Positions 47,101 to 55,391 are shown, counted from the first letter of the stretch. The stretch: 64,000 nt of DNA from Chitinophagales bacterium (GCA_020636575.1 JACJXP010000001.1:1426001-1490000), one strand, 5' to 3'. Translations and numbers: made by a program. The notes: generated by a model from the sequence alone, not told the origin.

Positions 47101-47759
47101 CGAATGAAAGGATTCTCCGGATTCAATCCTCTTTTTCTATGAGCTATTACCAGTTCATCTGGTATCAGTGATTTGATCTGCTCATCACTCAGCATTTCCA
47201 ATTTATTTACTTCATGAGATGTTCTGAATCCGTCAAAAAAATGAATGATGGGAATCCGTGATTGCAATGAAGCAGCCTGTGCAATCAATGCGAAATCATG
47301 TGCTTCCTGCACACTGGCAGAACCCAGCATGGCAAACCCGGTTGTTCTTGCCGCCATTACATCCTGGTGATCACCAAAAATGGACAATCCCTGTGCAGCT
47401 AAAGACCGGGCTGCAACATGAAAAACAGCAGGTGTCAATTCACCGGCTATCTTATACATATTCGGCAACATCAGCATCAATCCCTGTGAAGCAGTAAATG
47501 TTGTGGTGAGTGATCCTGTCTGTAATGCACCATGAACTGTTCCCGCTGCACCACCCTCACTCTGCATTTCTATCACATCCGGAACAGAACCCCATATATT
47601 TTTTATCCCTTTGGAAGCCCACTCGTCTGCAAGCTCTGCCATCGTGGATGAGGGAGTAATAGGGTAGATAGCACAAACTTCATTTACCCGGTAAGCCGCA
47701 TATGCTGCCGCTTCATTACCATCGATTGTTGAAACAATTTTATTTTTATTTGACATCAT
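44181..47759 (-). CDS. nifJ: Pyruvate:ferredoxin (flavodoxin) oxidoreductase
   Basis: 1,192-residue single-chain enzyme that converts pyruvate + CoA to acetyl-CoA + CO2 and reduces ferredoxin or flavodoxin. It starts in the family manner (STIDGNEAAAYAAYRVNEV, then IYPITPSSTMAELAD). Two ferredoxin-type clusters follow mid-chain (CIQCGNCAYVCP and CTGCNLCVEVCP), then CAGCGETPY. The thiamine-binding part is GDGWAYDIGYGGLDHALASG with VYSNTGGQSSKATPTAA. All domains are complete. It overlaps the upstream GltD-like gene by 14 bases; a second Met follows the first at once. Confidence 0.97.
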   Translation of the reverse strand: MMSNKNKIVSTIDGNEAAAYAAYRVNEVCAIYPITPSSTMAELADEWASKGIKNIWGSVPDVIEMQSEGGAAGTVHGALQTGSLTTTFTASQGLMLMLPNMYKIAGELTPAVFHVAARSLAAQGLSIFGDHQDVMAARTTGFAMLGSASVQEAHDFALIAQAASLQSRIPIIHFFDGFRTSHEVNKLEMLSDEQIKSLIPDELVIAHRKRGLNPENPFIRGTAQNPDVYFQGRETVNTFYNNMPGIMDKVMKDFGKLTGRKYDLFEYTGAKDAEEVIIIMGSGGETVAETVKALNESGIKTGVIQVRLYRPFSLEYFINALPSSAKAIAVLDRTKESGAAGEPMYQDVLATMVEALQQGKIKSLPKIIGGRYGLSSKEFTPAMVKAVFDELKKKDPKNGFTVGINDDVTHTSLEYDPEFKLDESGWRQGLFFGLGADGTVGANKNTIKIIGENTDLYAQGYFVYDSKKSGARTVSHLRFGPKPIRAPYLISKADFIACHQFNFTEKVEMLDFASDGAVFLLNSPYNKDEIWDKLPGQVQQQIIDKKIQFYIIDATTVARENGMGTRINTIMQTCYFALSGVLPKDESIKQIKKAIEKTYFKKGQKVIDQNFKAVDATLENLFEVKYPKKVSSKTVDLLTVPAKAPDFVKEVTAKMMVGHGDELPVSKMTVDGTYPSGTTQWEKRNISDLVPIWEPDVCIQCGNCAYVCPHSVIRAKFYHKDNLKKAPGGFKSAPINARGFPETQYSLQVYLEDCTGCNLCVEVCPATDAKDRSRKAINMGEKEPVLNKEQKNIDFFENIPWNDRSKIDFSTVHGAQFLEPLFEFSGACAGCGETPYLKLLSQLFGDRLLVANATGCSSIYGGNLPTTPWAKNKDGRGPAWSNSLFEDNAEFGLGMRVTADKQLDVARDMMNELKNELGESFVKEILEAKQILESEIAEQRQRVDELKTKLKSIKSPVADHLLSVADQLVRRSVWLVGGDGWAYDIGYGGLDHALASGRNINVLVLDTEVYSNTGGQSSKATPTAATAKFAAGGKAVGKKDLAMQAISYGNVYVARVAFGANPQQALLAMREAEAYDGPSLILAYSHCIAHGYDLKNGLDQQHKAVASGHWPLLRYNPVLRKKNQNPFVLDSPRPTVPLKDYAYNELRYKVLTITNPEAADELMKHAQELVNLKWKTYEELATKKASDFVPVA

Positions 47760-49392
47760 TAGTAGTATTAACCGGTTCAGGAATCATTTCAATAGCATGA
47801 CAGGGGCATTGCTCATAACAAACAGCGCAACCTGTACAGGCATTATAATTGAACTTATAGCGATTGCCCTTTCCTAATTTGATGATCGCATCCTCTGGAC
47901 AGGCACCGAAACATCCATCACATTCAAAACAGTTACCGCAACTCAAGCATCTTTGTGCTTCAAATCTCGCTTCCTGTTCAGATAAGCCTGAGATCACTTC
48001 ATCAAAGCTTTGTACAGCAACTGCGGGGGCCAGTTTATCCTGTTCTTTTTGTGGCGCTTCTGTTTTATACCACATATGCAACTTTCGATAACCGGCTGTT
48101 GGATGCTTATCAGGTTTTTGATAAGGCTGATCCATTAAATACCCATTGATATAACGAGCAGCTTTTTTCCCATGACCAATGGCAATGGTGGAGCTTCTGT
48201 TTTCTCCCGGCAACATATCACCACCGGCAAAAATTCCTTCATAGCCGGTCATTCGCTGGGCATCGATAACAACAGTGCCATCCTCATTTATTTTTATACC
48301 GGGTAATGAACGCAGAAAACCTGAATCAACTTCCTGCTTGTTGGCATTGATAAGTACATCAGCTTCTATCGATTCAAACTCACCTGTACCGGCAGCTTTC
48401 CCCTTTTCTGCTTTCATTTTCTCCAGTACGATCTTTTTGTTTTCGATATGATGGATACTTTTCAGCAATTCTACCTGCACTCCTTCAGCCAATGCATCTT
48501 CTGTTTCATAATCATAGGCGGGCATCATTTTTTTATCTCCATAGAAATAAACAGAAGCCCCGGAGCCAAATCGTTTAATGATCCTTGCAATATATAAGGC
48601 TAGTTTTCCACCTCCGTACACCAATACTTTCTTGTGCATATAAGGTGACGTATTGTTCTTTAATTCATTAAAGAATGAAAATGCATCAATGATATGAATT
48701 GAATCATCATGCTGAAAATTCTCGTCATGTATTAGTTGGGCCCCGGTTGACAGGTAGACTGCATCAAAATTGCCTGACTCTTTTTCCCTCAGAACATCTG
48801 TTACTTTATAATTCAAATGGATCTTTACTCCCATTTTTACGATCCGGTCAACCTCGGCATCTAAAATATTCTTGGGTAAACGATACTCGGGAACACCGGT
48901 CCACCACAGTCCCCCGGGATGTTTCCCGGCGTCAAAAATTTCTACAGTATGTCCCATTCTTGCCAGGTGATAGGCAGCAGATAAGCCACCGGGACCTGCG
49001 CCAACAACCATGACCCTTTTCCCGGTAAATGTGGTGCTGTAATTGACTTGCCATTGATGTTTTATGGCCTCATCACCAATAAACCTCTCTACTGCGTGGA
49101 TATTGACTGTATTGTCAATATGATTGCGGTTACAACCGGTTTCGCATGGTTTTACACAAACCCTGCCCATAATACCCGGGAAAGGGTTGTCTTCTACCAA
49201 TTTTTGAAATGCCTGGAAATAATCACCGCCCTGCGCAAAAGAAAGCCATGCCTGAATATTTTCTCCTGCGGGACAAGCACTGTTGCAGGGAGGCATGAAA
49301 TCGAGATACACTGGTCGTTGGAATCTTTTGGGACCGGTACCTTCAGCATGAGTGAGAAGGTCGACCGGTTTTGTAATATCAGTTGCTGACAT
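47746..49392 (-). CDS. GltD/NfnB-like FAD-NAD(P) oxidoreductase with C-terminal 2[4Fe-4S] ferredoxin domain
   Basis: 548 residues from ATG 49392 (MSATDITKP); an upstream in-frame start is less likely. N-terminal cysteines for an iron-sulfur cluster (CNSACPAGENIQAW, CVKPCETGCNR), an FAD fingerprint (VMVVGAGPGGLSAAYHLARMG), a second nucleotide-binding fold (VLVYGGGKLALYIARI), and GIFAGGDM near the FAD. The C-terminal 70 residues carry extra clusters (CLSCGNCFECDGCFGACP, CTGCAVCYEQCPCHAIEM). It probably passes electrons between NAD(P)H and ferredoxin for the co-transcribed pyruvate:ferredoxin oxidoreductase. It is not paired with a glutamate synthase large subunit here. Confidence 0.9.
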   Translation of the reverse strand: MSATDITKPVDLLTHAEGTGPKRFQRPVYLDFMPPCNSACPAGENIQAWLSFAQGGDYFQAFQKLVEDNPFPGIMGRVCVKPCETGCNRNHIDNTVNIHAVERFIGDEAIKHQWQVNYSTTFTGKRVMVVGAGPGGLSAAYHLARMGHTVEIFDAGKHPGGLWWTGVPEYRLPKNILDAEVDRIVKMGVKIHLNYKVTDVLREKESGNFDAVYLSTGAQLIHDENFQHDDSIHIIDAFSFFNELKNNTSPYMHKKVLVYGGGKLALYIARIIKRFGSGASVYFYGDKKMMPAYDYETEDALAEGVQVELLKSIHHIENKKIVLEKMKAEKGKAAGTGEFESIEADVLINANKQEVDSGFLRSLPGIKINEDGTVVIDAQRMTGYEGIFAGGDMLPGENRSSTIAIGHGKKAARYINGYLMDQPYQKPDKHPTAGYRKLHMWYKTEAPQKEQDKLAPAVAVQSFDEVISGLSEQEARFEAQRCLSCGNCFECDGCFGACPEDAIIKLGKGNRYKFNYNACTGCAVCYEQCPCHAIEMIPEPVNTTNDVK

Positions 49393-49540
49393 GATAATGA
49401 TTTTGCGGAACAGATGATACTGTTCTCGGGAAAATTTTAGGGTAACAAAATAGCCCATTCATGCAAAGCATAAGGTGACATAATTCACCAAAAGGGCTGA
49501 TTGCCATCATAAATCTAAGAATACTATCAGAGACGGGCAT

Positions 49541-49563
49541 AAAAAAACCGGCAATACTGCCGG
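49541..49563 (-). terminator. Rho-independent terminator of glyS
   Basis: Stem CCGGCA/TGCCGG (49548-49553 with 49558-49563) with a four-base loop, followed on the minus strand by seven T residues (A run at 49541-49547). It lies about 27 bases beyond the glyS stop. Confidence 0.88.
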
Positions 49564-49589
49564 CTGAATCTCTGTTAAAAAAGAAAAAT

Positions 49590-51056
49590 TTATAAAGAGT
49601 CCAAAACGATCTTTCTGATCTCTGTTACTGGCACCCTATCCTGTTTCATTGTATCCCGGTAACGGATGGTAACGGTGTTGTCCTCTTTGGTCTGGTGATC
49701 CACAGTTACACAAAAGGGAGTTCCGATCGCATCCATGCGGCGGTAACGTTTACCGATCGTATCTTTTTCTTCATAGAAACAACGGAAATGTGATTTGCAA
49801 TCATCCATGATCTGCCGGGCTATTTCTGGTAATCCATCTTTTTTAATAAGTGGAAGCACGGCCAGTTTCATAGGTGCCAGTTTTGGCGGAAACTTCAGAA
49901 CCACCCTGTCATCTTTCTTTTCAGGAGTACTGAGGTCCTCTTCTGTATAAGCATGGCTGACCACTGCCAGGAACATACGATCAAGACCAATTGAAGTTTC
50001 GATCACATATGGAATATAGTTACCGTATGGTTTACCGGTTGCCGGGTCAACTTCTGCATCATAATACTGCATTTTCTTTTTACTATATTCCTGGTGATTT
50101 TTCAGATCAAAATCAGTACGGCTATGGATTCCCTCTAACTCTTTAAAACCAATCGGGAAGTTGAATTCAATATCACAGGCTGCATCTGCATAATGCGCCA
50201 GCTTGATATGATCATGAAAACGATAATTCTCTTTTGGAATACCTAAGGCAAGATGCCATTTCAATCTTTCTTCTTTCCAGTACTCGTACCAATCTTTTTG
50301 TGTGCCGGGGCGAATAAAGAACTGCATTTCCATTTGCTCAAACTCTCTCATACGGAAAATGAACTGGCGGGCAACGATCTCATTGCGAAATGCTTTTCCG
50401 ATCTGTGCAATGCCAAATGGGATCTTCATTCTTCCCGATTTCTGCACATTCAAAAAATTGACGAATATGCCCTGTGCAGTTTCTGGTCGCAGATACACTT
50501 TATTGTCTTCATCATCAGCCGAAACAGTGGAACCAAATTCAGTGGAGAACATCAGGTTGAACTGGCGGATATCAGTCCAGTTACTTGTTCCACTGATTGG
50601 GCACTTGATCTTATTTTCTTCAATTAATTTTTTTAATCCTGTAAAATCATCTTTTGCCAGCAAAGAATCCATTCCGGCAAGTATTTGTTCAGCTTCCTGC
50701 TTTCTGCCTTCAGCGTTAAGCATTTCAGCATATCCTTCAATTAAATGATCAACCCTGTATCTTTTTTTACTGTCTTTGTTATCGATCATCGGGTCGTTGA
50801 AATTATCAACATGGCCACTGGCCTTCCAGGTGGTCGGGTGCATGAAAATGGCAGCATCAATACCCACAATGTTCTCATACATCCGGGTCATGCTGTTCCA
50901 CCAGTAATCTTTGATATTCTTTTTAAGTTCACTGCCCCATTGGCCATAATCATACACTGCCTGTAAGCCATCATAGATCTCGCTACTAGGGAAAATGAAC
51001 CCATATTCTTTACAATGGGAAATAATTGCCTGAAAACGGTTGGTTTCGTTTGCCAT
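49590..51056 (-). CDS. glyS: Glycyl-tRNA synthetase, alpha2 (archaeal/eukaryotic) type
   Basis: Class II synthetase charging tRNA-Gly, 488 residues from ATG 51056 (MANETNRFQ). Motif 2/3 regions include RPETAQGIFVNFLNVQ, FGIAQIGKAFRNEI, QFIFRMREFEQMEMQFF, and IGLDRMFLAVV near the C-terminal catalytic end; the anticodon-binding domain (about 380-488) begins PPKLAPMKLAVLPL. The single-chain type is the usual one in Bacteroidota. It is terminated by the hairpin at 49541-49563. Confidence 0.97.
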   Translation of the reverse strand: MANETNRFQAIISHCKEYGFIFPSSEIYDGLQAVYDYGQWGSELKKNIKDYWWNSMTRMYENIVGIDAAIFMHPTTWKASGHVDNFNDPMIDNKDSKKRYRVDHLIEGYAEMLNAEGRKQEAEQILAGMDSLLAKDDFTGLKKLIEENKIKCPISGTSNWTDIRQFNLMFSTEFGSTVSADDEDNKVYLRPETAQGIFVNFLNVQKSGRMKIPFGIAQIGKAFRNEIVARQFIFRMREFEQMEMQFFIRPGTQKDWYEYWKEERLKWHLALGIPKENYRFHDHIKLAHYADAACDIEFNFPIGFKELEGIHSRTDFDLKNHQEYSKKKMQYYDAEVDPATGKPYGNYIPYVIETSIGLDRMFLAVVSHAYTEEDLSTPEKKDDRVVLKFPPKLAPMKLAVLPLIKKDGLPEIARQIMDDCKSHFRCFYEEKDTIGKRYRRMDAIGTPFCVTVDHQTKEDNTVTIRYRDTMKQDRVPVTEIRKIVLDSL

Positions 51057-51106
51057 AGGCGGCAAAAGTAAGGCAGAAATAGGGATTATGAAGAACCGGT
51101 AACCTG

Positions 51107-51562
51107 TTAAAAAACCGGCACAGCTATTACGTCACCACAACAGGTGCAGATGTTTGTGGTGCCCATGCTAAGGTCTTTGATCTTTGATGAGCAGCAATCA
51201 ACTGCTTTGAAGCTGGCATCCAATTTATAAATATCTGTTCCTGCAATTACGAGGTACATCTCCTGCGAGGCTAATTGTGTTCTAAAAACTCCGGCTGTGT
51301 TATCCGCTGTTAGTGAAATTTCGGAACTCTGACTTGCATCGTTATACAATTTAATATCAGAAGTGTTGTACCTGGGATTGCTTCCAAAAACAAGATCAAC
51401 TCCCGTATTCTCGTCAACGATACGAAATTCAAAATTGTAATTGTATAAAAAACAGCTAACCCCGGAGCAATCCAATGTCGGTTCGGGGCAGGTATTCGAA
51501 TTATTCTTTTTGCAGGCTAATCCCAGGCAACTGGTTATCAATATGATAATGAACTTTTTCAT
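51107..51562 (-). CDS. Cysteine-rich putative lipoprotein, 151 aa
   Basis: Not recognised. Signal sequence MKKFIIILITSCLGLAC with a lipobox LGLAC (Cys 17) marks a lipoprotein. The mature domain begins KKNNSN, is rich in beta strands and carries extra cysteines near the start (DCSGVSC) and end (VDCCSSKIKD, CTCCGD). These could form disulfides or bind metal. It lies 50 bases upstream of glyS on the same strand; no functional link is evident. Confidence 0.75.
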   Translation of the reverse strand: MKKFIIILITSCLGLACKKNNSNTCPEPTLDCSGVSCFLYNYNFEFRIVDENTGVDLVFGSNPRYNTSDIKLYNDASQSSEISLTADNTAGVFRTQLASQEMYLVIAGTDIYKLDASFKAVDCCSSKIKDLSMGTTNICTCCGDVIAVPVF

Positions 51563-51640
51563 ACTTAGTTATTTTCCTTACCTATGATTTACAAAAATTT
51601 TGCCTGAAATCAGTTTTGACGAATAATGATTTCCTAAATT

Positions 51641-52465
51641 TTAAGGTACCTGCTTTACATAAACATCCATTTGTGGAAATGGAATGGTGATGTTGTTTTC
51701 TTTTAATTTTTTGACGACGGAGAAACGCAGATCGCTTTTTGTATTTTCTACCCTGAATACTTCACTTGTCCAGAAATAGAGTTTAAAATTTACCGATGAG
51801 TCAGCAAACTCTTCCAATCGGACAAAAGGAGGAGGTTGTTTTAGTATCCCGGGATGATCTGATGCACAATCCAATAGCACCTTTCTTACAAGTTCCTCGT
51901 CAGACCCATAGGCCACCCCGATCGGGATATGAAAACGGGAGTGTTCTTTTGTATGGCTCCAATTGATAACATTGGATCCTGTGATCTTTGAATTGGGAAC
52001 GATCACAGAAATGTCATCCCTTGTAACCAGTGTGGAAGTTCTTATTCCTATATTCTCGACCCGGGCAACCATGCCGTCTATTTCGATCACATCATCTACT
52101 TCAATAGTATGATCAATCAATAATATAAAACCAGAAAGAAAATCAGTAAATGTTTGTTGCAGGCCGAGACCTATCCCAACCAGTAAAGCAGCAGAACCGG
52201 CCAATAATAAAGTAATCTTCACACCAGCGGCCTGTAACATCATTAGCAGAGAAAAGGTCCAGATGATATACCCTGTAAGCCTGATCAAAGCAAATTTTCT
52301 ACCGCGGTTATCCCTTGTGCCTGAAAACCTTTTGTTATAGGCTTTTCGGATCAGCCATGACAATATCTTGGTGCCGCCAAAAATGAGGAAGACAATGACA
52401 AGGTCTCCAACTGTAAGCAGGTAGTTTCCCCATTCAAGTAATTTAAACTCCAGAAATTCTTTCAT
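51641..52465 (-). CDS. Small-conductance mechanosensitive channel family protein (MscS)
   Basis: 274 residues. Three transmembrane helices at about 18-38, 65-85 and 92-112; the last is the Gly/Ala-rich pore helix (LLAGSAALLVGIGLGLQQTFTDFLSGFILL). The beta domain follows (EVDDVIEIDGMVARVENIGIRTSTLVTRDD and VIVPNSKITGSNVINWS), then the alpha/beta domain to the C-terminus. It opens on membrane tension to release solutes during hypo-osmotic shock. A compact member with no extra N-terminal domain. Confidence 0.94.
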   Translation of the reverse strand: MKEFLEFKLLEWGNYLLTVGDLVIVFLIFGGTKILSWLIRKAYNKRFSGTRDNRGRKFALIRLTGYIIWTFSLLMMLQAAGVKITLLLAGSAALLVGIGLGLQQTFTDFLSGFILLIDHTIEVDDVIEIDGMVARVENIGIRTSTLVTRDDISVIVPNSKITGSNVINWSHTKEHSRFHIPIGVAYGSDEELVRKVLLDCASDHPGILKQPPPFVRLEEFADSSVNFKLYFWTSEVFRVENTKSDLRFSVVKKLKENNITIPFPQMDVYVKQVP

Positions 52466-52574
52466 TATTCAGCCCTTTTTGCTCTTTGTATATCATTAAA
52501 GTTATAAGAACAACACTGAAGTGCAAATGATTGTTGTTATACCAGGGGCTGTTTAAGTACCAGTTGTAGTAATT

Positions 52575-52901
52575 TTATTGCAGCTTTTTATTTTGTTTGT
52601 GTCTTTGAGAGTCTCTGCTTGTTTTCTTGTCAAAATTTTTCTCAAGAGCATTTGTCAGATCGATACCTGTTTGATTGGCCAGGCAGATCAGTACCCAGAG
52701 TACATCAGCCATTTCATCTCCAAGGTCGCTGTTTTTCTCATTTTCTTTAAATGACTGGTCGCCATATTTACGGGCCATTAACCGGGCCAGTTCGCCAACT
52801 TCTTCAGTAAGGATGGCCATATTGGTCAGTTCACTGAAATAACGAACACCGGTGGTCTTTATCCAATCATCTACTCTTTTTTGAGCACTTTCAAGTGTCA
52901 T
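52575..52901 (-). CDS. MazG-like nucleotide pyrophosphohydrolase
   Basis: 108 residues from ATG 52901 (MTLESAQKRVDDWIKT); a frame extension to 52937 is not needed. The all-alpha NTP pyrophosphatase pattern is clear: the EExxE box in ILTEEVGELARLMARKYG and the GDEMADVLWVLICLAN helix supplying the ExxD metal ligands. Such single-domain enzymes hydrolyse (d)NTPs to monophosphates as house-cleaning; the preferred nucleotide is not known. Confidence 0.9.
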   Translation of the reverse strand: MTLESAQKRVDDWIKTTGVRYFSELTNMAILTEEVGELARLMARKYGDQSFKENEKNSDLGDEMADVLWVLICLANQTGIDLTNALEKNFDKKTSRDSQRHKQNKKLQ

Positions 52902-52993
52902 AACAAAATTTTTTGATTGCTTCTCGCAATATAGCATGATTATTGTCGTTAAATACGTCCTCCCGGGTTATACCAGGGAATGATCAGTACCCA

Positions 52994-53014
52994 AATGAAG
53001 GAAATTCCTTCATT
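52994..53014. repeat. Perfect 21-base palindrome (10-base arms)
   Basis: AATGAAGGAA at 52994-53003 and TTCCTTCATT at 53005-53014 flank one central A. It lies in the divergent gap between the MazG-like gene and the secreted protein gene at 53067. It could be an operator or a small hairpin; no T tract follows, so it is not a terminator. Confidence 0.5.
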
Positions 53015-53066
53015 CCTACCCTTTGAGAACCGTGTAACCAAATCCTTTAAAAAATTATTGTATTCT

Positions 53067-53396
53067 ATGTTATCAGCTGTCCGTCGGCTAATGGCCATCG
53101 TATCTTTATCGGTTTTCTTTATCACTGCATCTGCCCAATTCAGTTTTGACCGGCCTTTTGAAGAAAAGGCAAAGCCTTATAAGGTGCTTACCTCAGGCAA
53201 GCAAATAACCATTAAAGCCAAAAAAGATATCAAGCAGGTGATGCTATGGACCACCAGTGGTAACAGGGTAGTGGAGGAAAAAGCGGTAAATGCCAACTCT
53301 TATACCATGGATATTACTATCAATCAAAGGAACTTCTTCCTGATGGTAAAAATGGCTGATGATAAGGTTTATACAGAAAAGATCGGAATAAGGTAG
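53067..53396 (+). CDS. Secreted hypothetical protein, 109 aa
   Basis: The ATG at 53067 starts MLSAVRRLMAIVSLSVFFITASAQ, a good signal peptide ending in Ala-Gln; the frame is open upstream to 52980, but that part lacks protein character and contains a perfect DNA palindrome. The mature roughly 85 residues are a small beta sandwich (YKVLTSGKQITIKAKKDIKQVMLWTTSGNRVVEEK, ending VYTEKIGIR) resembling the core of a T9SS C-terminal domain, though too short to be sure. Function unknown. Confidence 0.68.
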   Translation: MLSAVRRLMAIVSLSVFFITASAQFSFDRPFEEKAKPYKVLTSGKQITIKAKKDIKQVMLWTTSGNRVVEEKAVNANSYTMDITINQRNFFLMVKMADDKVYTEKIGIR

Positions 53397-53398
53397 GC

Positions 53399-53851
53399 TT
53401 ACTCTTTGTTTTTGGTATCAATAACTATAGTTACCGGGCCATCATTCAGCAACTCAACCTTCATATCGGCTCCAAACTCTCCGGTTTCAATGGGTTTTCC
53501 CAGGTCTTTTGAAAGCCGGGCAATCATATTCTCATATAATGGGATAGCTATGGGTGGTTTACTTGCCCTGATATAGGAAGGCCGGTTTCCTTTTTTAGTG
53601 GAGGCATGTAATGTAAATTGGCTTACCAGCAATATTTCACCTTTTTTGTCCAGTACAGATTCATTCATTACATCATTGGCATCATTAAAGATCCGGAGGT
53701 TAACTATTTTACCGCTGAGCCATTCAACGTCTTCCTGGCTATCAGCATCCTCAATACCTAACAATATAAGTAGTCCCGGGCCTATTTGCCGGTTGATCCT
53801 ACCATTGATAGTTACACTGGCTCTGGATACTCTTTGAATGACTGCCCGCAT
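53399..53851 (-). CDS. dtd: D-aminoacyl-tRNA deacylase
   Basis: 150 residues, standard length. It removes D-amino acids (and Gly from tRNA-Ala) from tRNA. The family's MRAVIQRVSRASVTING start, the catalytic-pocket loop SQFTLHASTKKGNRPSY and the cross-subunit Gly-Pro motif (LLNDGPVTIVID) near the C-terminus are intact. Divergent from arfB by 38 bases. Confidence 0.97.
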   Translation of the reverse strand: MRAVIQRVSRASVTINGRINRQIGPGLLILLGIEDADSQEDVEWLSGKIVNLRIFNDANDVMNESVLDKKGEILLVSQFTLHASTKKGNRPSYIRASKPPIAIPLYENMIARLSKDLGKPIETGEFGADMKVELLNDGPVTIVIDTKNKE

Positions 53852-53871
53852 TGTTTGTAATTTTACACCTG

Positions 53872-53879
53872 CAAATGTA
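53872..53879 (-). promoter_or_regulatory. Possible -7 element for dtd
   Basis: On the minus strand the bases read TACATTTG, a perfect match to TAnnTTTG, 20 bases before the dtd ATG. No good -33 element was found at 19-21 bases, so this is tentative. Confidence 0.3.
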
Positions 53880-53889
53880 AAGGCATATC

Positions 53890-54294
53890 ATGATTGATAT
53901 AAGTAAAGAAATCAGCTTTCAAACAACCCGAAGTGGTGGTAAAGGCGGACAGCATGTAAATAAGGTAGAAACGGCCGTGATTGTTTCTTTTGATATCAGG
54001 CAATCAACAGTTTTGAATGAAAAACAAAAAAACATCTTATCTGAAAAGCTTCGAAATCGTTTAAATACAGAGGAGGTTTTACAATTGAAATGCCAGGTTC
54101 ATCGTACTCAGCTGGCTAATAAAACAGAGGCAATTAAACGATTAAATACTATCATAGAGAAAGCCCTTGAAAAGAAAAAGCCCCGTATTGCTACACATAT
54201 CAGCAAATCAATCAAGGAAAAAAGAAAGGAATCAAAAAAACGAAAGTCAGAGTTAAAGACGTTTAGGAAAAAATGGGATACCCGTGATTTATAG
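53890..54294 (+). CDS. arfB: Alternative ribosome-rescue factor ArfB (peptidyl-tRNA hydrolase)
   Basis: 134-residue release-factor-like protein that frees ribosomes stalled at mRNA ends. The catalytic GGQ sits in the N-terminal TRSGGKGGQHVNKVETAV block (about 12-29). The C-terminal tail is strongly basic (KSIKEKRKESKKRKSELKTFRKKW), as needed to occupy the empty mRNA channel. There is no codon-recognition domain, which separates it from RF1/RF2. Confidence 0.95.
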   Translation: MIDISKEISFQTTRSGGKGGQHVNKVETAVIVSFDIRQSTVLNEKQKNILSEKLRNRLNTEEVLQLKCQVHRTQLANKTEAIKRLNTIIEKALEKKKPRIATHISKSIKEKRKESKKRKSELKTFRKKWDTRDL

Positions 54295-54341
54295 AACCTT
54301 TCGCCTTAAAATTTTGTAAATTAGGTGTTCAATTGGTTATT

Positions 54342-55391
54342 GTGCGAAAAAGCCTGCTGACGATATTCTTCCTTTCCTTCCTGGCCGTTACCCTTGCATA
54401 TTTTATGGGTTCCTGCCGGAAAGAACAAAGTACAAAAGGGTTGACTTTGCTTAAACAGGCAATTCCGGAAAGTTTTCCTGATCCCGTCTACCGGTTTGAA
54501 GATAATCCCTTGACGAAAGAAGGTTTCGAGCTGGGCAGAAAGTTATTTTATGATCCCCGATTGTCAGTAGATAACCTGACTCCCTGTTCTTCTTGCCACC
54601 AACAGATAGCGGCATTTGGCACTTTTGAACATGATCGTAGCCATGGTGTTTTCAATTCACATACACTTCGAAATGCCCCGGTATTGTTTAACCTGGCATG
54701 GAGCCCTCTTTTTCATTGGGACGGAGAGTTTGCAACATTAAAAGATGAAGCAATACACCCGATAACAGGCCAGCTGGAAATGGGAGAGACCCTTGATGGC
54801 ATTATTACTAAAATCCAGGGTGATCCTGAATACCGGAAAATGTTCAAGGAGGTTTTTAATTATCCATTGATAAGGCCTGACTATATTTTAAAAGCATTAG
54901 CTCAGTTTACCGGTTCTATGGTTTGTGCTGATTCAAAATATGATCAGTATAAAAAAGGCCTTGTTCCTTTTACTTCGCAGGAAGAATCAGGTTACCAGCT
55001 ATACAAAGCCAATTGTGCCACCTGCCATCCAGAACCCATGTTCACCAATTACGAAATGTATAATATCGGGTTGCCTGTTGATCCTTTTTTAAATGACTAC
55101 GGCAGAATGAGGATAACCGGGAGGTCAGAAGATTCACTCAAGTTCAAAGTACCAACACTCAGGAATGTAAATATCTCATCCAATTACATGCATGATGGGC
55201 GATTTAACACCTTGCAGCAATGTATCAACCATTACCGGACAGGTATACAACAAAGCGTTACATTGGATCCGTCGTTAACAAATGGTATTGATCTTACCGA
55301 TGCGGAGGCTGAAAATCTGCGGGTATTTTTAAAAACACTTACTGATTCAACCATTTTAAAAGATCCTGCCTTTTCAAAACCAGTTTATTGA
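54342..55391 (+). CDS. Di-haem cytochrome c peroxidase / MauG-family lipoprotein
   Basis: About 349 residues from GTG 54342 (MRKSLLTIFFLSFLAV); a TTG nine bases upstream is possible. The lipobox is FMGSC (about residue 25), so it is probably lipid-anchored facing the periplasm. Two c-type haem sites are present: CSSCHQ in the N-terminal third and CATCHPE in the C-terminal half, with LRNAPVLFNLAW and LRNVNISSNYMHDGRF as family signatures. It reduces hydrogen peroxide with electrons from a periplasmic donor, or modifies a protein as MauG does; the two cannot be told apart here. It overlaps the convergent next gene by seven bases. Confidence 0.92.
   Translation: MRKSLLTIFFLSFLAVTLAYFMGSCRKEQSTKGLTLLKQAIPESFPDPVYRFEDNPLTKEGFELGRKLFYDPRLSVDNLTPCSSCHQQIAAFGTFEHDRSHGVFNSHTLRNAPVLFNLAWSPLFHWDGEFATLKDEAIHPITGQLEMGETLDGIITKIQGDPEYRKMFKEVFNYPLIRPDYILKALAQFTGSMVCADSKYDQYKKGLVPFTSQEESGYQLYKANCATCHPEPMFTNYEMYNIGLPVDPFLNDYGRMRITGRSEDSLKFKVPTLRNVNISSNYMHDGRFNTLQQCINHYRTGIQQSVTLDPSLTNGIDLTDAEAENLRVFLKTLTDSTILKDPAFSKPVY

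Noticed and set aside
49541..49563. Hairpin considered as a terminator for the GltD-like operon's upstream side or as an attenuator
   Set aside because: The T run follows the stem only on the minus strand, directly after the glyS stop, so it is the glyS terminator.
52980..53066. Longer N-terminus for the secreted 109-residue protein
   Set aside because: The signal peptide begins at 53067; the extension contains a perfect palindrome and no protein-like pattern.
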